A stretch of 64,000 nucleotides of DNA, taken from Diplonema japonicum. Taxonomy: Eukaryota; Euglenozoa; Diplonemea; Diplonemida; Diplonemidae. Positions within the stretch are counted from its first letter, which is position 1. Each line of letters opens with the position of its first letter. The notes beneath the pieces are model-generated. The model saw only the letters and a program-made list of their open reading frames with translations. It searched no databases and was not told where the DNA came from. Position numbers and translations under genes: made by a program. Shown here piece after piece: positions 1 to 10,902 of the stretch. Location: positions 372,001 to 436,000 of the forward strand of contig OZ025671.1 in the NCBI GenBank assembly GCA_964019335.1, in the 5' to 3' direction.

Positions 1-1683
1 GAAAGAAAAAAGATGATAGAAGTCTCTCTCTTTTTTTTTATATTATTGTTACCTTTCTTTTTTTTCTTTTTTTCTTCTTTTTGTCACATATTTAGAAGAA
101 AACAAGGGTAACACCTCTCTTATTGTTCTTGAGAACAAAGAAGAGGAGAAAAGATATCGAGCGCAACATCAAAAGGACGGGGGGGGGGGGGGGGGGGGAG
201 GATGAGGCTGTGAGGCAAGGGGAATTGAGGCTGTTTTTCCTTTTTTGAAACCCCCTTTTTTTTTTCAATTACTTTTTTTTTTTTCTTGTTTCCTGTACTG
301 AAGGAGACCATTCAACAAGAGATAAAATCCCGCTGTGAATATCGTTACCTCTTAATGGATTGCAAAGAAGCTTTTTTTCTTTTCTTTTCTTCTTTCAAAA
401 ATTCTGTTTTTAAATAATTTGGTACATTTTTCTGCCGGCGTAAACTCATTTTTTAATCACGTTGGGGGGGGGGGGGGGGGGGAACTATCTCTGTGCAACG
501 TAATAAGGGGAAGATGAATGTTGGCTATGCACATTCGGGGTAAATCTGTAGAAGGGAATAAGCCCATGCCACCCCTTACCCCCTATCCTTTTTTTTCTTT
601 TCTTTTAGCAATAACAATTGTGATCTTTTTTTTCTCCTTTGCTCACTTTTCAATGCTACTCAAAAAAAGAATGACCCCCCACCATCTTACTATTTGTTTA
701 CTTTTTGTTTTGTTTTTTGTGTTTGTGTTTTAATTGTACATGAAAAAATACTGGATAGTCGTTAGTGATAACTATATTAGAAATATCAGAATCAGTTTTT
801 AAGACGAAACGATAGAATTCCTACCCCCCCTTTTCTTTTCTAAAAAAAAGAAAATTCTCTTGCCTTCTTCTCTTTCCCTTGCTCTTAAAGAGAGAAAGGG
901 GGCTTGTTCGCCCACTTTCTACTTCCCCCTTCTTCTTTTAATAACAGAGCAGACGGAAGATGCAAAAGAAAGAAAAAAAGATTCTTTATGACTATATGTC
1001 TTTGTTGTTCACATAAGATGTCGATATTTCACTTTTTCTTTTTTGCTTTGTTGTTCGCACTAGCAAAAAAAAAAAAAGAAAGAAAAAAACTTTTAAAAAA
1101 CCTGGCAATTTTTGCTACTAGTTTCATATAGTTAGTTATAAAATCATTTCTTTCTCGAAAGTAACTATTTGTAACGGGGGGGGGAAGGAAAAAAACAAAT
1201 TAGAATAATAATATTATTTAAAACGGGAAAAAAAAATTATTGTTTGTACAAAGTCGGGTTAAATCACGTTCAAGCCCTCTTCTTCTTCTTTTTTTTTTTT
1301 TTTTTTTATCTTCACCTTTTCTACTGAGAGACATAATCAAGTAGAGGAAGCCACCAATTTCTTACTTTCTTTTTTGTCTGCAGCATTCTTTTTCTCCAGG
1401 TCCTTACTGCCCTTTTTTTTCCCGTTTCAGTTAGAAATATAAAAAAAAGTCCGGCAGGGTTGTGGGGGTGTGCGCACGTTTGCTGTTCAAGAAAAGGAAA
1501 TTCACACTGATCGGTACACACCCTCTCTGCGGTTGCCTACTGGTGCCTGCCTTGCAAGAAAAGAAAGAATAAAAAAGAGGAAAAATAGCAGGGGGGGAAG
1601 GGGGTACCAAGAAAACTAAACCTAACAAAAAAAAAAAACTCTAACTTTTTTTTTTTTTTTTTTTTTTTTCCAAAATATATATT
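1..1683. other. Low-complexity intergenic region
   Basis: This 1.7 kb stretch holds alternating T-, A-, G- and C-runs (for example G-runs near 180-198 and 466-482, a T-run near 1290-1308 and a 24-nt T-run near 1647-1670). Short open frames on both strands translate only into Lys-, Phe- and Pro-rich low-complexity peptides. I see no gene. The T-run at 1647-1670 lies just 3' of the PIP-kinase-like gene and reads as an A-run on the coding strand. Confidence 0.7.
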
Positions 1684-3807
1684 TCACACAAAATAAGCCT
1701 TTGCGTGTCCTCGCAACTTTTCCTTATACAACTGTGGGCTTTGTGACCCGCTCAAGAAACCGGACGGGGTTCGTAAAAAGTCACCCAAAATTAACTCAAT
1801 TTCATCTGAAGGAAGATCTTTGTCGCAACACGCAGAAAGAGAGTATCCTTGCGACCCCATCCCAGCAAGGAAGGATATATCGGAGTCTAGAATGGAAAAG
1901 AGTTCTTTATGGAGCTTTGGCAAGAGTGAGATGAAGGGAGGCTGCCCTGCTAAATCAGAGCGTCGGCGTTCGGGAGCAGGCAGCACCGCAAGGTTCTGTG
2001 TTTGTGATGAAGAGAACGGAGTGACCTTGAAAGCCGTCTCATCAATTTTACAAACAGAAACAATGTTTTCAAGCAAGGTCTGGGGGTTGTCCTCCAGGTG
2101 TTTAAAATACCCTTTCGCCATTTTTTTGAACGCGGAGTACTGCTTCCCGCTGATCTTCTCCACGAACAGGGCCCCGTCCCCCGTCACATAACCGTTTCCA
2201 GAACGCCTGCATCGTGACAACGACATCACGAACCCCACGTCGGAGATGCACAGGCGTGAACGCAGCTCCCTGAACTGCAAAGGGTACACAATCGCCACCG
2301 TCACCCCATTCACCTCATGTTTAAAAGTACTATTTGACAACGGCTTCATCGACAATGCTGAAGAAAGATACGAAGACGGTTCCCCTTCACGCACAAGTAC
2401 CGTAACAGGTAGATCGGTGGCGAGGAGAACCGGTGCAGGCGGGCCAACAACCGGCCATGATCTACGGATGAGGTCATTTAGAATGGAGTAGTAGGTCGGG
2501 GTGTCGAGGATTCCCGTGTCATAGTGGCGTTTGTTACTCTCTGCCTTCGCGAGAAGCTCCTCAGAAGGGTTTGTCTTTTTAAACTCTAAAAGCTCGTTTT
2601 CAAGGAATTTCTGTTGCGAGGGGTGCGACCGCTGCATCCGTTTTCCAAACTCCACATTGTCCCTCCGTGTGAGGGTCACCACGCCTTGGTTCTCACGCGC
2701 GAACGTGAACGCAGCCTGATACCCAGGATGCCCGCACTGTACAGCAAACTGTTCTGACCTCCCCGCCATCGTCGATATCAACCATGAAAACGTGAGTAAA
2801 GCCTCGTCCATATCCCTGATGTCATACCCGACTTGGCATTCTTTGCAGAATATCGACAAATCAGTAACTTGACAGTTCCCAATGGAACTACCTGAGTCCA
2901 TAGTACCTGAAGCAGGTGACGTGGGCTGCACGTGTATCTCAATACAGGATTGGTTCGTGACGAAGAACTCTGTGAACGGAAACGGCGGCGGCGGCACGAG
3001 GAGGAGGTCTAAGTACGAGGAGATCGAAGGCAACGGTTCATCCGCCAGATTAACAACGTCGATCTTCTTCAAACGGTCAATCCGTTTCACGGTGTAGTCC
3101 ATGCTCGGCCGGGCATCTCGATACGCGAACGACGACTCAATAGCCGACACGAACGACGCTCTTCTCCGAACAAATCCAGCGTATTGAATTGCGGCCTTTA
3201 CGTTCTTAGCGGTCACTGTTTCCAACCATTTGTCGGGGATGATGATCGTGACCTTAGATTTATTCGATCGAGCTCTTGGGTTGGCCACCATACAGATTTT
3301 TTCAGACCCGTACACGGTGACGTCGCAGCCCAGTAGAACACCTGATGTAATGAACATTCCATGGTTGGTTGTGTTGCGCAGGCAGTCGCGGAGGTCCTTG
3401 ACATGGCGTGGCTCGATTGTTATATCTGTTGAGCTGGATTTTTCCGTTGTGAACACCACGGCGGTGCCGGGGTCAGGGAGTTGTTTTTTAAAGGACCCCG
3501 AGGTGGCTGTTGAGAGGATGGTTTTTACCATCCCCTTGTGCGACATTGTGCCGACGTCGTGGGGGACCTTGAGGACTATGCCGTCCGTCACGATGCAACT
3601 GTCGGTGAGGCCTTCTACGTCCACTATCGTGACAGATATCCCGACCGACGGGTGGCCCGCCACCTCCCACGCGATTTTGCTCACTGTCGGGACTGCTTCT
3701 TCCCCCACACCTAGTTCTTTTATCACGAATTCAAGCTCTTTAAAGGACGTGCTCTCGTTCCATCCGTAGCATTGGCTACCGAGGGTGCTAACCCTCTCTA
3801 TTCTCAT
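1684..3807 (-). CDS. Fab1/PIP-kinase-like protein with degenerate catalytic motif
   Basis: A single 707-residue frame. The last ~170 residues resemble the phosphatidylinositol-phosphate kinase fold. There is a Gly-rich stretch (RRSGNGYVTGDGALFVEK), a Lys in the position of the ATP-binding Lys, then AKGYFKHLEDNPQTLL, matching the family's 'YYxHLxxNPxTLL' element. The very C-terminus has SPQLYKEKLRG, matching the usual 'SPxxYxxRF' end. Before it, a CKEC pair followed about 40 residues later by QCGHPGY resembles the cysteine-rich region between chaperonin-like and kinase domains of Fab1/PIKfyve. The family phosphorylates PI3P or PI4P on endomembranes. The usual MDYSLL motif, which carries a conserved Asp, reads QGYSLS here, so activity is doubtful and a pseudokinase is possible. 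No FYVE domain is seen. The family assignment rests on motifs only. The start is the first ATG of the frame. Confidence 0.68.
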   Translation of the reverse strand: MRIERVSTLGSQCYGWNESTSFKELEFVIKELGVGEEAVPTVSKIAWEVAGHPSVGISVTIVDVEGLTDSCIVTDGIVLKVPHDVGTMSHKGMVKTILSTATSGSFKKQLPDPGTAVVFTTEKSSSTDITIEPRHVKDLRDCLRNTTNHGMFITSGVLLGCDVTVYGSEKICMVANPRARSNKSKVTIIIPDKWLETVTAKNVKAAIQYAGFVRRRASFVSAIESSFAYRDARPSMDYTVKRIDRLKKIDVVNLADEPLPSISSYLDLLLVPPPPFPFTEFFVTNQSCIEIHVQPTSPASGTMDSGSSIGNCQVTDLSIFCKECQVGYDIRDMDEALLTFSWLISTMAGRSEQFAVQCGHPGYQAAFTFARENQGVVTLTRRDNVEFGKRMQRSHPSQQKFLENELLEFKKTNPSEELLAKAESNKRHYDTGILDTPTYYSILNDLIRRSWPVVGPPAPVLLATDLPVTVLVREGEPSSYLSSALSMKPLSNSTFKHEVNGVTVAIVYPLQFRELRSRLCISDVGFVMSLSRCRRSGNGYVTGDGALFVEKISGKQYSAFKKMAKGYFKHLEDNPQTLLENIVSVCKIDETAFKVTPFSSSQTQNLAVLPAPERRRSDLAGQPPFISLLPKLHKELFSILDSDISFLAGMGSQGYSLSACCDKDLPSDEIELILGDFLRTPSGFLSGSQSPQLYKEKLRGHAKAYFV

Positions 3808-4135
3808 GTTTTGTTTCCTCCTCCTTTTTTTTATTTTTTATTTTTACCCTGTTTTTTTTTTGCCGTTTTCCTGCAAAAAAAAAGGGGGTGGAGGGGGGAA
3901 ACGTGGACAGGGGGAGGGGAGGGACAGGGAAAACTTTTTTTGTATTTTTTTTTCGTCGCGAACAAAAAAGGGGGGAGGGAAGAGAGAGAGAGAGGGGGGG
4001 GAAGAAAAAAGGAACTGTGGGGGGGTTTCTTTTTTTATTTTGTTTGTTTCTTAGAAAATTTATTGAGTCATCTCCACTTTTTTTTTTGAAGAGGTTCAAG
4101 GCGGGGGTAGAGGTAGGAGTGAACGATATTGTCTA

Positions 4136-4170
<35 letters not shown>

Positions 4171-4724
4171 TTGTTGGCATTTGTTTTGTCCAAACGCTCT
4201 ACTCTATGTTTTCTTTTGCTCTTTTTTTGCAAGAAAATAAGCAGTACTTGTTAAATACAAAAGCTTTCCAAGGGGAGGGAAGGGGAGGGACACATAACGA
4301 AGAAGGCTATTGTCCACTGAGTACCGCCATTTGAATGATCGAAAGAACATGTCATCCTTCTTGATGGCAGTTTGTCAGGCGGCCCACGCAAGCTAAGGAA
4401 GTATATGGTACTGGCAATCAAAAGGCTCCAAGGAAGTTGCCATATGTGCTCGGGCAGGATGATGGGGGGGGGACAAAAAAGAAATTCCGGGGGGGGGGGG
4501 GCTTTAAAAGAATTGACAGTTGCCCTGTCTATTCGTCATTCTTATTTTAAAAATTAAGGGGAGGGGATGTGCCTCTTGAAACCGGAGGTACTTAAAAAAC
4601 GGATAATATTTTCATTTCGGTTCTAAAAAAAAAAAAAAATCCGTTTGACCATTTTTGTGTGAAAAACTTAAAAGGAAAAAAAAAGGTGTTTTTTATCGCT
4701 CGGAGTTGCCTTTTTCGTGTTTAA

Positions 4725-4752
4725 GGGCAAATCCCACTTGAGGATCACCCCT
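4725..4752. repeat. Dispersed 27-nt motif, copy 1
   Basis: The motif with core CCCACTTGAGGATCACC matches 59182-59210 (core CCCACTTGAGGACCACC) at about 24 of 27 positions. Just right of it, GTGGTCCT can pair with AGGATCAC inside the motif, giving a small hairpin. Both copies sit in spacers. The function is unknown. Confidence 0.45.
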
Positions 4753-5159
4753 ACGAGTGGTCCTATTTTTTGAAAAACCCCCATGAGACGCAAATAATAA
4801 CTTTTTTTTTTTTATTACTTGCCACACAAATAGTCACTTTAGAATACATAGCAAATAAAAAGGTGTGTGTGTGTGAAGAGTACAAGCACAATAGCAGCAA
4901 AAAAAAGGGGGGAGAAGAAGGGGGTAAGGCTGGGTGAGAAAGAAAAAAAAAAGAAAAGCCTGTTGTAAACCTTCTTTTGTGGGGCAGGTGCCTGCAGAAA
5001 TCTTTTTGAAGCTAAAAACAAAACAAAAAAAAACGGGACGATGGGGCCGTGTGTGGCAGGCATCACTTCCATAAAAATTTTTTCTCGTTTTTCTTTTTCG
5101 CTCGCAAAGCATAACTCTTAAGGGGGGTGGGGGTTTTTTTTTTCTTCATAAGAACCTTG

Positions 5160-5275
5160 GAAAGACAGTAAACAACATGCCCGGTCTCCACCAGGAGCTT
5201 CTTGAGGCTTCAAAACTTGGTTTCCATAAGGAAACCAGTGCGCCGGTATTGCTACCGAAGCTGACCTGATGGGTA
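5160..5275. other. Structured island in spacer (possible ncRNA)
   Basis: A roughly 110-nt segment of ordinary composition in a homopolymer desert. It holds two adjacent perfect hairpins: GGTTTCC-ATAA-GGAAACC, then CGGTA-TTGC-TACCG. A 30-codon plus-strand frame (starting MPGLHQELLEAS) also fits here but has no support. I recognise no known RNA family. Confidence 0.3.
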
Positions 5276-5999
5276 AGTCATCATTCTCCCCCTATATGTC
5301 TTTTTTTTTTTTTTTTTTTTTTTGAAAAAGGACAATAAAAGCTGTTTTAAGTTTCAAGCAAAGGCCAAACTAGGTATGTGGTTTTTTTTTTTTTTTTTTT
5401 CTTGGGTGCCCCAAGAAAAAAAAAATCTACTACATTTGAGAAGGGGAACTGTTCGCAATACCCCCCCCCCCCCCCCCCCCAAGAAGAAGAAAAAAGACCA
5501 GGAAAAAAAAAATACATTCGAGAGGGACGCGCGTAGCTACAACCAAGATAGGCCCAAGGACCAGTAAATTGGGAATACGCGACTTTACTTTTTATATATA
5601 AAAAGTGAAGGGTCTAAGGTGAAGGGACATTACGAAAGTGTACTTTCGCACCAATGGTGTTCATCTTTGGCCATTCCGCGCTTTCTCTCTCTTTCCCCCC
5701 TTCATTTTAGTCCCTTCCCCATCCTTAATAGATGTTTCTTTCTTACTTAGGTGGATGGGAAGAGGGAATTGGGAAAAGTGCTGGCTGAACACACTGCATA
5801 AGAAGAAAAAGGGGGGGGGGGGAGGAAGAAAGAAAAACCTTTGAGTAGCGCTGCCGCTCACGTGCCGTGCCTTAGCAAAGAAAGGGGAAAAAGAAGGGGG
5901 CAAATAAATAAAATACTTTTTTCTTCTTCTTTTTTTTTTCCACTTAAAGTTTCTTTCTATAGTTTTTTTTTTTTCTTTTTTTCTCTTTTTTTTTTTTTC

Positions 6000-7168
6000 T
6001 TACGCCCCGAGGCAGTTTGTGCAAGGAGGCCTGGCAGGCTGCGGGATGAGACGACGAGGACACCAGTTGGCAATACACCTCCCTCCGTCAACGGAGCAGA
6101 ATTTTGTTGAATCACATTCAAGAACAGAGAGAGACGAACAGTCCGCACCAGGAACCATATGGAAGGTGAGGTACTTCGTTGGCTTCACAGAGGGCCCGAT
6201 CGTGACTGTCTCACCAATGGCAAGCTGCCTCCTGTATATCGCGGTCTCATGGTGGAAGGGGTTGACAATACGAGGCCCGCATGACCCGCTCTCCCAGCCC
6301 TCCGTGGTAAGGATACCAGGCCACCCACCATTTTCAGCAGAACTGCACGGCGGGCAGTGGTAGTGAGTGACGAACCAGTCGCAAGGGTACTCCGAGTCAG
6401 CAGGACACTTCAAGGTGTAAGTGGTACCCGTCGGGACGTTAAAGGTCCCTCTGCACGTGAACCCTGCAAACCATTCACCGGGAATGTGCTTCAGGTTGAA
6501 ACTACTGTCCGACCACCCATCCATGAGCTCCGTGGTGTCCACCTTTGCGTAAGTCAATGCCGGGCTAGCCTCAACACATTCATGAACAACAGGTGCCTCA
6601 GTGTCAGGTGCACTTGTAGCAGGTGCATCTGTGTCAGGTGCGTTGGTGTCGGGAGCATTTGTGTCTGGTGCATTGGTGTCAGGAGCATCAGTGTTGCAGT
6701 CGATGACTTTGATACGAGTGGAGTACTCGTAGTAGCTTCGCTTGTTGTACATCCTGACCTCGTACTCGCCAATGGGGTACTTGGCGGGGTTCATGTAGAA
6801 TTTCGCCTTCTCCGCAAACTGGTCGTCAACATCGTCGCACGAGCTGGAGGTCGCCCAGCAGTTGGACTGATACCTGCACGCCCACGGCTTGCCGACCCTA
6901 ACGTAGTACCAGCTGTACGAGAAGTACGTTTCCGTATTCTTAGGGACAAAGGCAAGCACTGTGCAGTAACGTGGTGCCCTGTGGGATTCATTTTTTTTTC
7001 TTTTTCATTAAAACCCTTCTTTCATGCATACCCGCTGAATTCAATGTACAAATCCTCCCCCTTGCACACCGTGCTGGTAATGCCGAGAGGGTCTCCTGCT
7101 TTCTTGCAGAACGTCGCATCGGCAGCGCCTGCTAAAAGCGTCAAAAGGAGTGTGAACGCGGACTTCAT
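6000..7168 (-). CDS. Secreted Cys-rich protein A (two exons)
   Basis: Exon 1 is 7168..7032 and exon 2 is 6978..6000, separated by a 53-nt GTATG...CACAG intron in phase 2. The joined protein has 371 residues. It begins MKSAFTLLLTLLAGAADA, a clear signal peptide, so it is probably secreted or surface-exposed. An N-terminal Cys-bearing domain of ~140 residues is followed by a linker of repeated D-T-(N/D/E)-A-P units (about eight), then a ~200-residue C-terminal domain with many cysteines (CPPCSS, SCGPRI, CSVDGGRC, CTNC). No transmembrane anchor follows. The C-terminal domain is almost identical to that of the gene at 8719-9848, and the intron sits at the same site and phase, so the two are tandem paralogues. 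The family is not recognised. A-rich sequence flanks both the ATG and the stop on the coding strand. Confidence 0.8.
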
Positions 7169-7687
7169 TTTTTTTTTTTTTTTCTTTTTTTTTTTTCGTG
7201 TTTAAATCTTCGCCTTTGATACATTGTGCGAGAGGAGGAGGGATTATAAAAAAAAAATAATAATAAAGAAAGAAAAAAAATAAAGGGAAAAAAAAAAAAA
7301 AAAGAGAAAAAGGGGGTGAAGAATTGCTGTTTACTTCATTTTGCTAACGACACGACCGAAGGCGCATGTGTAACTCGAAAGAGGGCTTGTATGGGGGAAT
7401 TAAAAAAAAAATTTTTTTTTTAATGTTACAAAAACCCTTTCTTTCGCACGTTTTTGGCGTATTGTCGTAGCTAATTTTCCCCCATTTTTTTTTTAAGGTA
7501 GTGAAGAGGAGAGGAGAGGAGAGAGGAATGGAAAAAAAAAAAAAAACCAAAAAAAATAGCCCGGTTACTCGGTTGTAGTAATCTTCCCTCCATACTCTCT
7601 CCAATAAATATAGCATGCAATGGATGTAACCTTTCTTTTAAAGGGCTCGCCAGCTAGGACGGCCTTTTTCCTCTTTTTTCTTCTCTT

Positions 7688-7733
<46 letters not shown>

Positions 7734-8060
7734 CAAAAGAAAAGAGTTGTAAATTGGGTATGTTTTCTTCTTTCTTTCTTTTTTTTTTTTTTTTTTTTTT
7801 CTCTCATAGTTAGGGATAAGAACAAGAAGAAAGTACTGGTTTTTTCTTGTTCATTTTTTCATATTTCATATTTCATTTTTTTTTTTTCGTTCGTTAATTT
7901 GTTAAAACTTGGTTTCTTATTTTTTTTTCTTTTTTTTTTTTTTTTTTTTTTTTGTTTCCAATTATTTTTCCCCGAAGGCACGCTGGAAGAGCCAATAAAA
8001 GCCGACATGACCGAAGAAGAAATAACAGAAAATAGTTGGGTTTGATGATCACCTCTTGGG

Positions 8061-8095
<35 letters not shown>

Positions 8096-8718
8096 CCCGT
8101 TCTTCTTTTCCCCCACCCTCCCTCCCCTCTTCCGTTGTTTCTTCCCCTCAGCCCCCCCCTTATCACAACCTTCTTATTTTAAAGAGGTTTAAAAGGGAAG
8201 GGGAAGGGAAGGAAACCTTCAGAAAAGCAGGAAAACTGCAGAGAAAAGAAAAGAATAGGGAGGGGGAAAAAAAAAAGTGGTAAGTAGAGAATTGATGAAA
8301 GACTGTTGAAATGCGAAAAGCCAGGAGCATATAAAAAAAAAAAAAAAAAAGAAAATTCAAGTCTGAAAGACAAGAATACACTCTTTTTTTTTTCTTGTTT
8401 CTCTCCTTCCCCAGTTTCTTCATTTCTCTTTGCCTGTCCATGCTTTTGTATAGACACAGATGGGCACGGGGATGGGCGCTTATTTAAAAAAAAAAAAAAT
8501 AAATAAAAAACTGAATTTAATAACTCCGATGAGGTCAGCCTTGGGGCTGAATAACTCAATTTAAGAACGAGGCTTCGCGCTAACGCGATTTTTTTTTTTT
8601 TTCTTCGGGTTTTGTAACGCATCATGGAGTTATTTTAGAAAAAAAAAAAAAAAGAAAAAAAAATAGAAATAGGAGAAGGCGAAGAGGCCAATATAGTGTT
8701 ATCTTTCTTCTATCCTCC
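7169..8718. other. Low-complexity intergenic region
   Basis: Spacer between the secreted paralogues, dominated by A- and T-runs (A-run near 7690-7728, T-runs near 7785-7800, 7930-7953 and 8066-8095). A short acidic plus-strand stretch at about 7975-8045 could be read as coding but is isolated. A possible fold-back element lies at 8519-8637. No gene is supported. Confidence 0.55.
8519..8637. repeat. Possible small fold-back element
   Basis: AATAACTCC at the left end is matched by its inverted copy GGAGTTATT at the right end. The adjoining ATGA/TCAT bases also pair after a one-base shift. The ~118-nt interior is of ordinary composition apart from one T-run and contains its own small hairpins. 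No coding capacity. It could be a miniature inverted-repeat element or chance. Confidence 0.3.
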
Positions 8719-9663
8719 TTAAAGGATGCATTGTTCAATGCAGTTTGTGCAAGGAGGCCTGGCAGGCTGCGGGATGAGACGACGAGGACACCAGTTGGCA
8801 ATACACCTCCCTCCGTCAACGGAGCAGAATTTTGTAGTATCACATTCAAGAACAGAGAGAGACGAACATTCCACACCAGGAACCATATGGAAGGTGAGGT
8901 ACTTCGTTGGCTTCACAGAGGGCCCGATCGTCATTGTTTCACCAATGGCAAGCTGCCTCCTGTATGTCACGGTCTCATAGTGAAAGGGGTTGACAATACG
9001 AGGCCCGCATGACCCGCTCTCCCAGCCCTCCGTGGTAAGGATACCAGGCCACCCACCATTTTCAGCAGAACTGCACGGCGGGCAGTGGTAGTGAGTGACG
9101 AACCAGTCGCAAGGGTACTCCGAGTAGGCAGGACACTTAAAGGTGTAAGTGGTACCCGTCGGGACATCAGCGGTCCCTCTGCAGGTGAACCCTGCAAACC
9201 ATTCACCGGGAATGTGCTTCAGGTTGAAACTACAATCTGACCACCCATCCATGAGCTCCGTGGTGTCCACCTTACTGTAAATGATAGGCGGGTCGGCCTC
9301 AACACATTCATACGAAACAGGCACGGAGGTAGGGATATCTGTCATAGGGGCAGGGGTGTCCGGTGCGTCAGTACACCTAATGAGCTTCACAGCCTTGTAG
9401 GCTAGGTAGTTGCTTGTTGTGTCGTACATCCTGACATGATGCCACCCTGGGCTGAACCTGGCAGGGTCGGCATAGAACTGTACATAAGTTGCATCAGGTG
9501 CAAGTTGGTCGACGTAGGTGCACTCTGTTGAAGTCGCATGGCACTGCGGCAGCATGGAGCATGCCTTGGGCTGCCCTACTCTAATGTGATAGTACCGTGA
9601 GGAGTACCGCTTGGTTTGTCCGCTCTTAGTTAGAGTCAGGACAGAGCACTTGCGAGGGGCGCT

Positions 9664-9708
<45 letters not shown>

Positions 9709-9848
9709 TTTTCATACTTTTCCTGCTTCACCAAGAACTTGCTTCCCAAGCACACGTGGTCACTTCCCACTAATTCAACTTTGTAGTACTGCGGCTGCCC
9801 CATCACAATTGACACCAATACTGTCATTGCCAGGAATAGCTTAGCCAT
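8719..9848 (-). CDS. Secreted Cys-rich protein B (two exons)
   Basis: Exon 1 is 9848..9718 and exon 2 is 9661..8719, joined across a 56-nt phase-2 intron (GTATG...ACAG) that is mostly one ~45-nt A-run. The product has 357 residues and starts MAKLFLAMTVLVSIVMGQ, a signal peptide. Order: signal, N-terminal domain with conserved Cys, a short linker (TDAPDTPAPMTDIP), then a Cys-rich C-terminal domain. That C-terminal domain differs from the paralogue at 6000-7168 at only a handful of positions, whereas the N-terminal halves have diverged strongly (APRKCSVL against APRYCTVL is still recognisable). The linker has fewer repeat units than paralogue A, and the C-terminus ends CTNCIEQCIL instead of CTNCLGA. 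Probably an extracellular or surface protein. The family is not recognised. Confidence 0.8.
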
Positions 9849-10829
9849 TTTTTTATTTTAATTTTTTAAAAGTTAAGAAAACCTGTGGAAAAGAAGAATT
9901 GTTAATTACACCAGAGAGGGAAAAGAAAAAAAAACCGGGGGCAGCGGGGGGGGGGGTGCTTTTTTCTTTCCCTTTTTATTTTCTTCTTCTTTCTCTCTTT
10001 CTTTTCTTCCAAGGTTAGGGGGGGAGGGGGAAAGAAAAGTGGGGAGCATTCAAAGGGGAAGAAGAAAGAGTAAAGGAAGTAAAACCAAAAAAAAAAAAAA
10101 AAAGAAGAATGACTTTGGTTGCTTCATAAACCGCCTGGCGTACGAACAACTTCTTAAAAAAAAGGGGGGGGAAACCTTTCTATGTAGGGGGATCGCTCAT
10201 AACGGGGCAAAAAAAAAATGAAAAAAAAAAACCGCTAAAAAAAAGCTGTATCGCGTGACAGGAACGGCAGAAAAAAATAATAATAATAAAAAGTATGGTT
10301 TCCCCTCCTTTTTTTTAAAGCGAGAAAGCGAATAAACAAGGGGAAGGGGAAGACACATTCTACAGAACAGAAGGGGCAAGGCAGGGAAAGGGTGAATGCA
10401 GATCGGCCTACATACAGGACCTTAACCCCTCTTCCCTCTTTTTTTTTTTCTTTTTTCCTTTCTTTTTTTTTTTTTGGTTCAAAAAGCAAAGGGGGAAATG
10501 GAACCGGGCTTTTCCTATGGCCCTCCGTATATTTGTATATGGCACATTGGAGAAGAAAAAAAAAAAAGACTTTATAACCTATGTCTTTGTTCGCACGAGC
10601 AATGTCGGCACAAGTTGCATAAGGTAATAAAACTTTTATTTCTCTTTTTTATTTCTCTTTTTTTTTTTTTTTTGTAAGATAAGTATTTGTAACAAATAAA
10701 AAAAAAATAAAGAAAAGGCGAGCTATTCTTTTTGTTTGCGCGCAAACGGTTACAAAAAAAGTTTCTTTTTTTTTTTTTTTTTTTTAAAAAAAATATATAT
10801 TCTTTCAATAAAGAGATTATTACTATTAT

Positions 10830-10862
<33 letters not shown>

Positions 10863-10902
10863 TAACGCATAACCCGCTGCCCAACCACAACAGCTCTACT
10901 AA
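9849..10902. other. Low-complexity intergenic region
   Basis: Homopolymer-rich spacer (T-run ending near 10861, A-runs near 10090 and 10558). Frames give only Lys/Phe-rich peptides. I see no gene or RNA. Confidence 0.6.

Larger units (their letters stand above)
3808..5999. other. Low-complexity intergenic region with two non-homopolymer islands
   Basis: About 2.2 kb, mostly A/T/G/C runs (A-run 4140-4166, T-runs near 5300-5323, C-run near 5461-5480). Two short stretches of ordinary composition stand out: 4300-4460 and 5160-5275. The first has no convincing frame. The second carries two consecutive hairpins and is listed separately. A 27-nt motif at 4725-4752 recurs at 59182-59210. No protein gene is supported. 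Confidence 0.6.

Noticed and set aside
7620..8045. Plus-strand 141-codon frame ending in an acidic peptide (EEPIKADMTEEEITENSWV)
   Set aside because: Most of the frame is Lys/Phe homopolymer. The last ~24 codons look codable but are isolated and on the opposite strand to every other gene.
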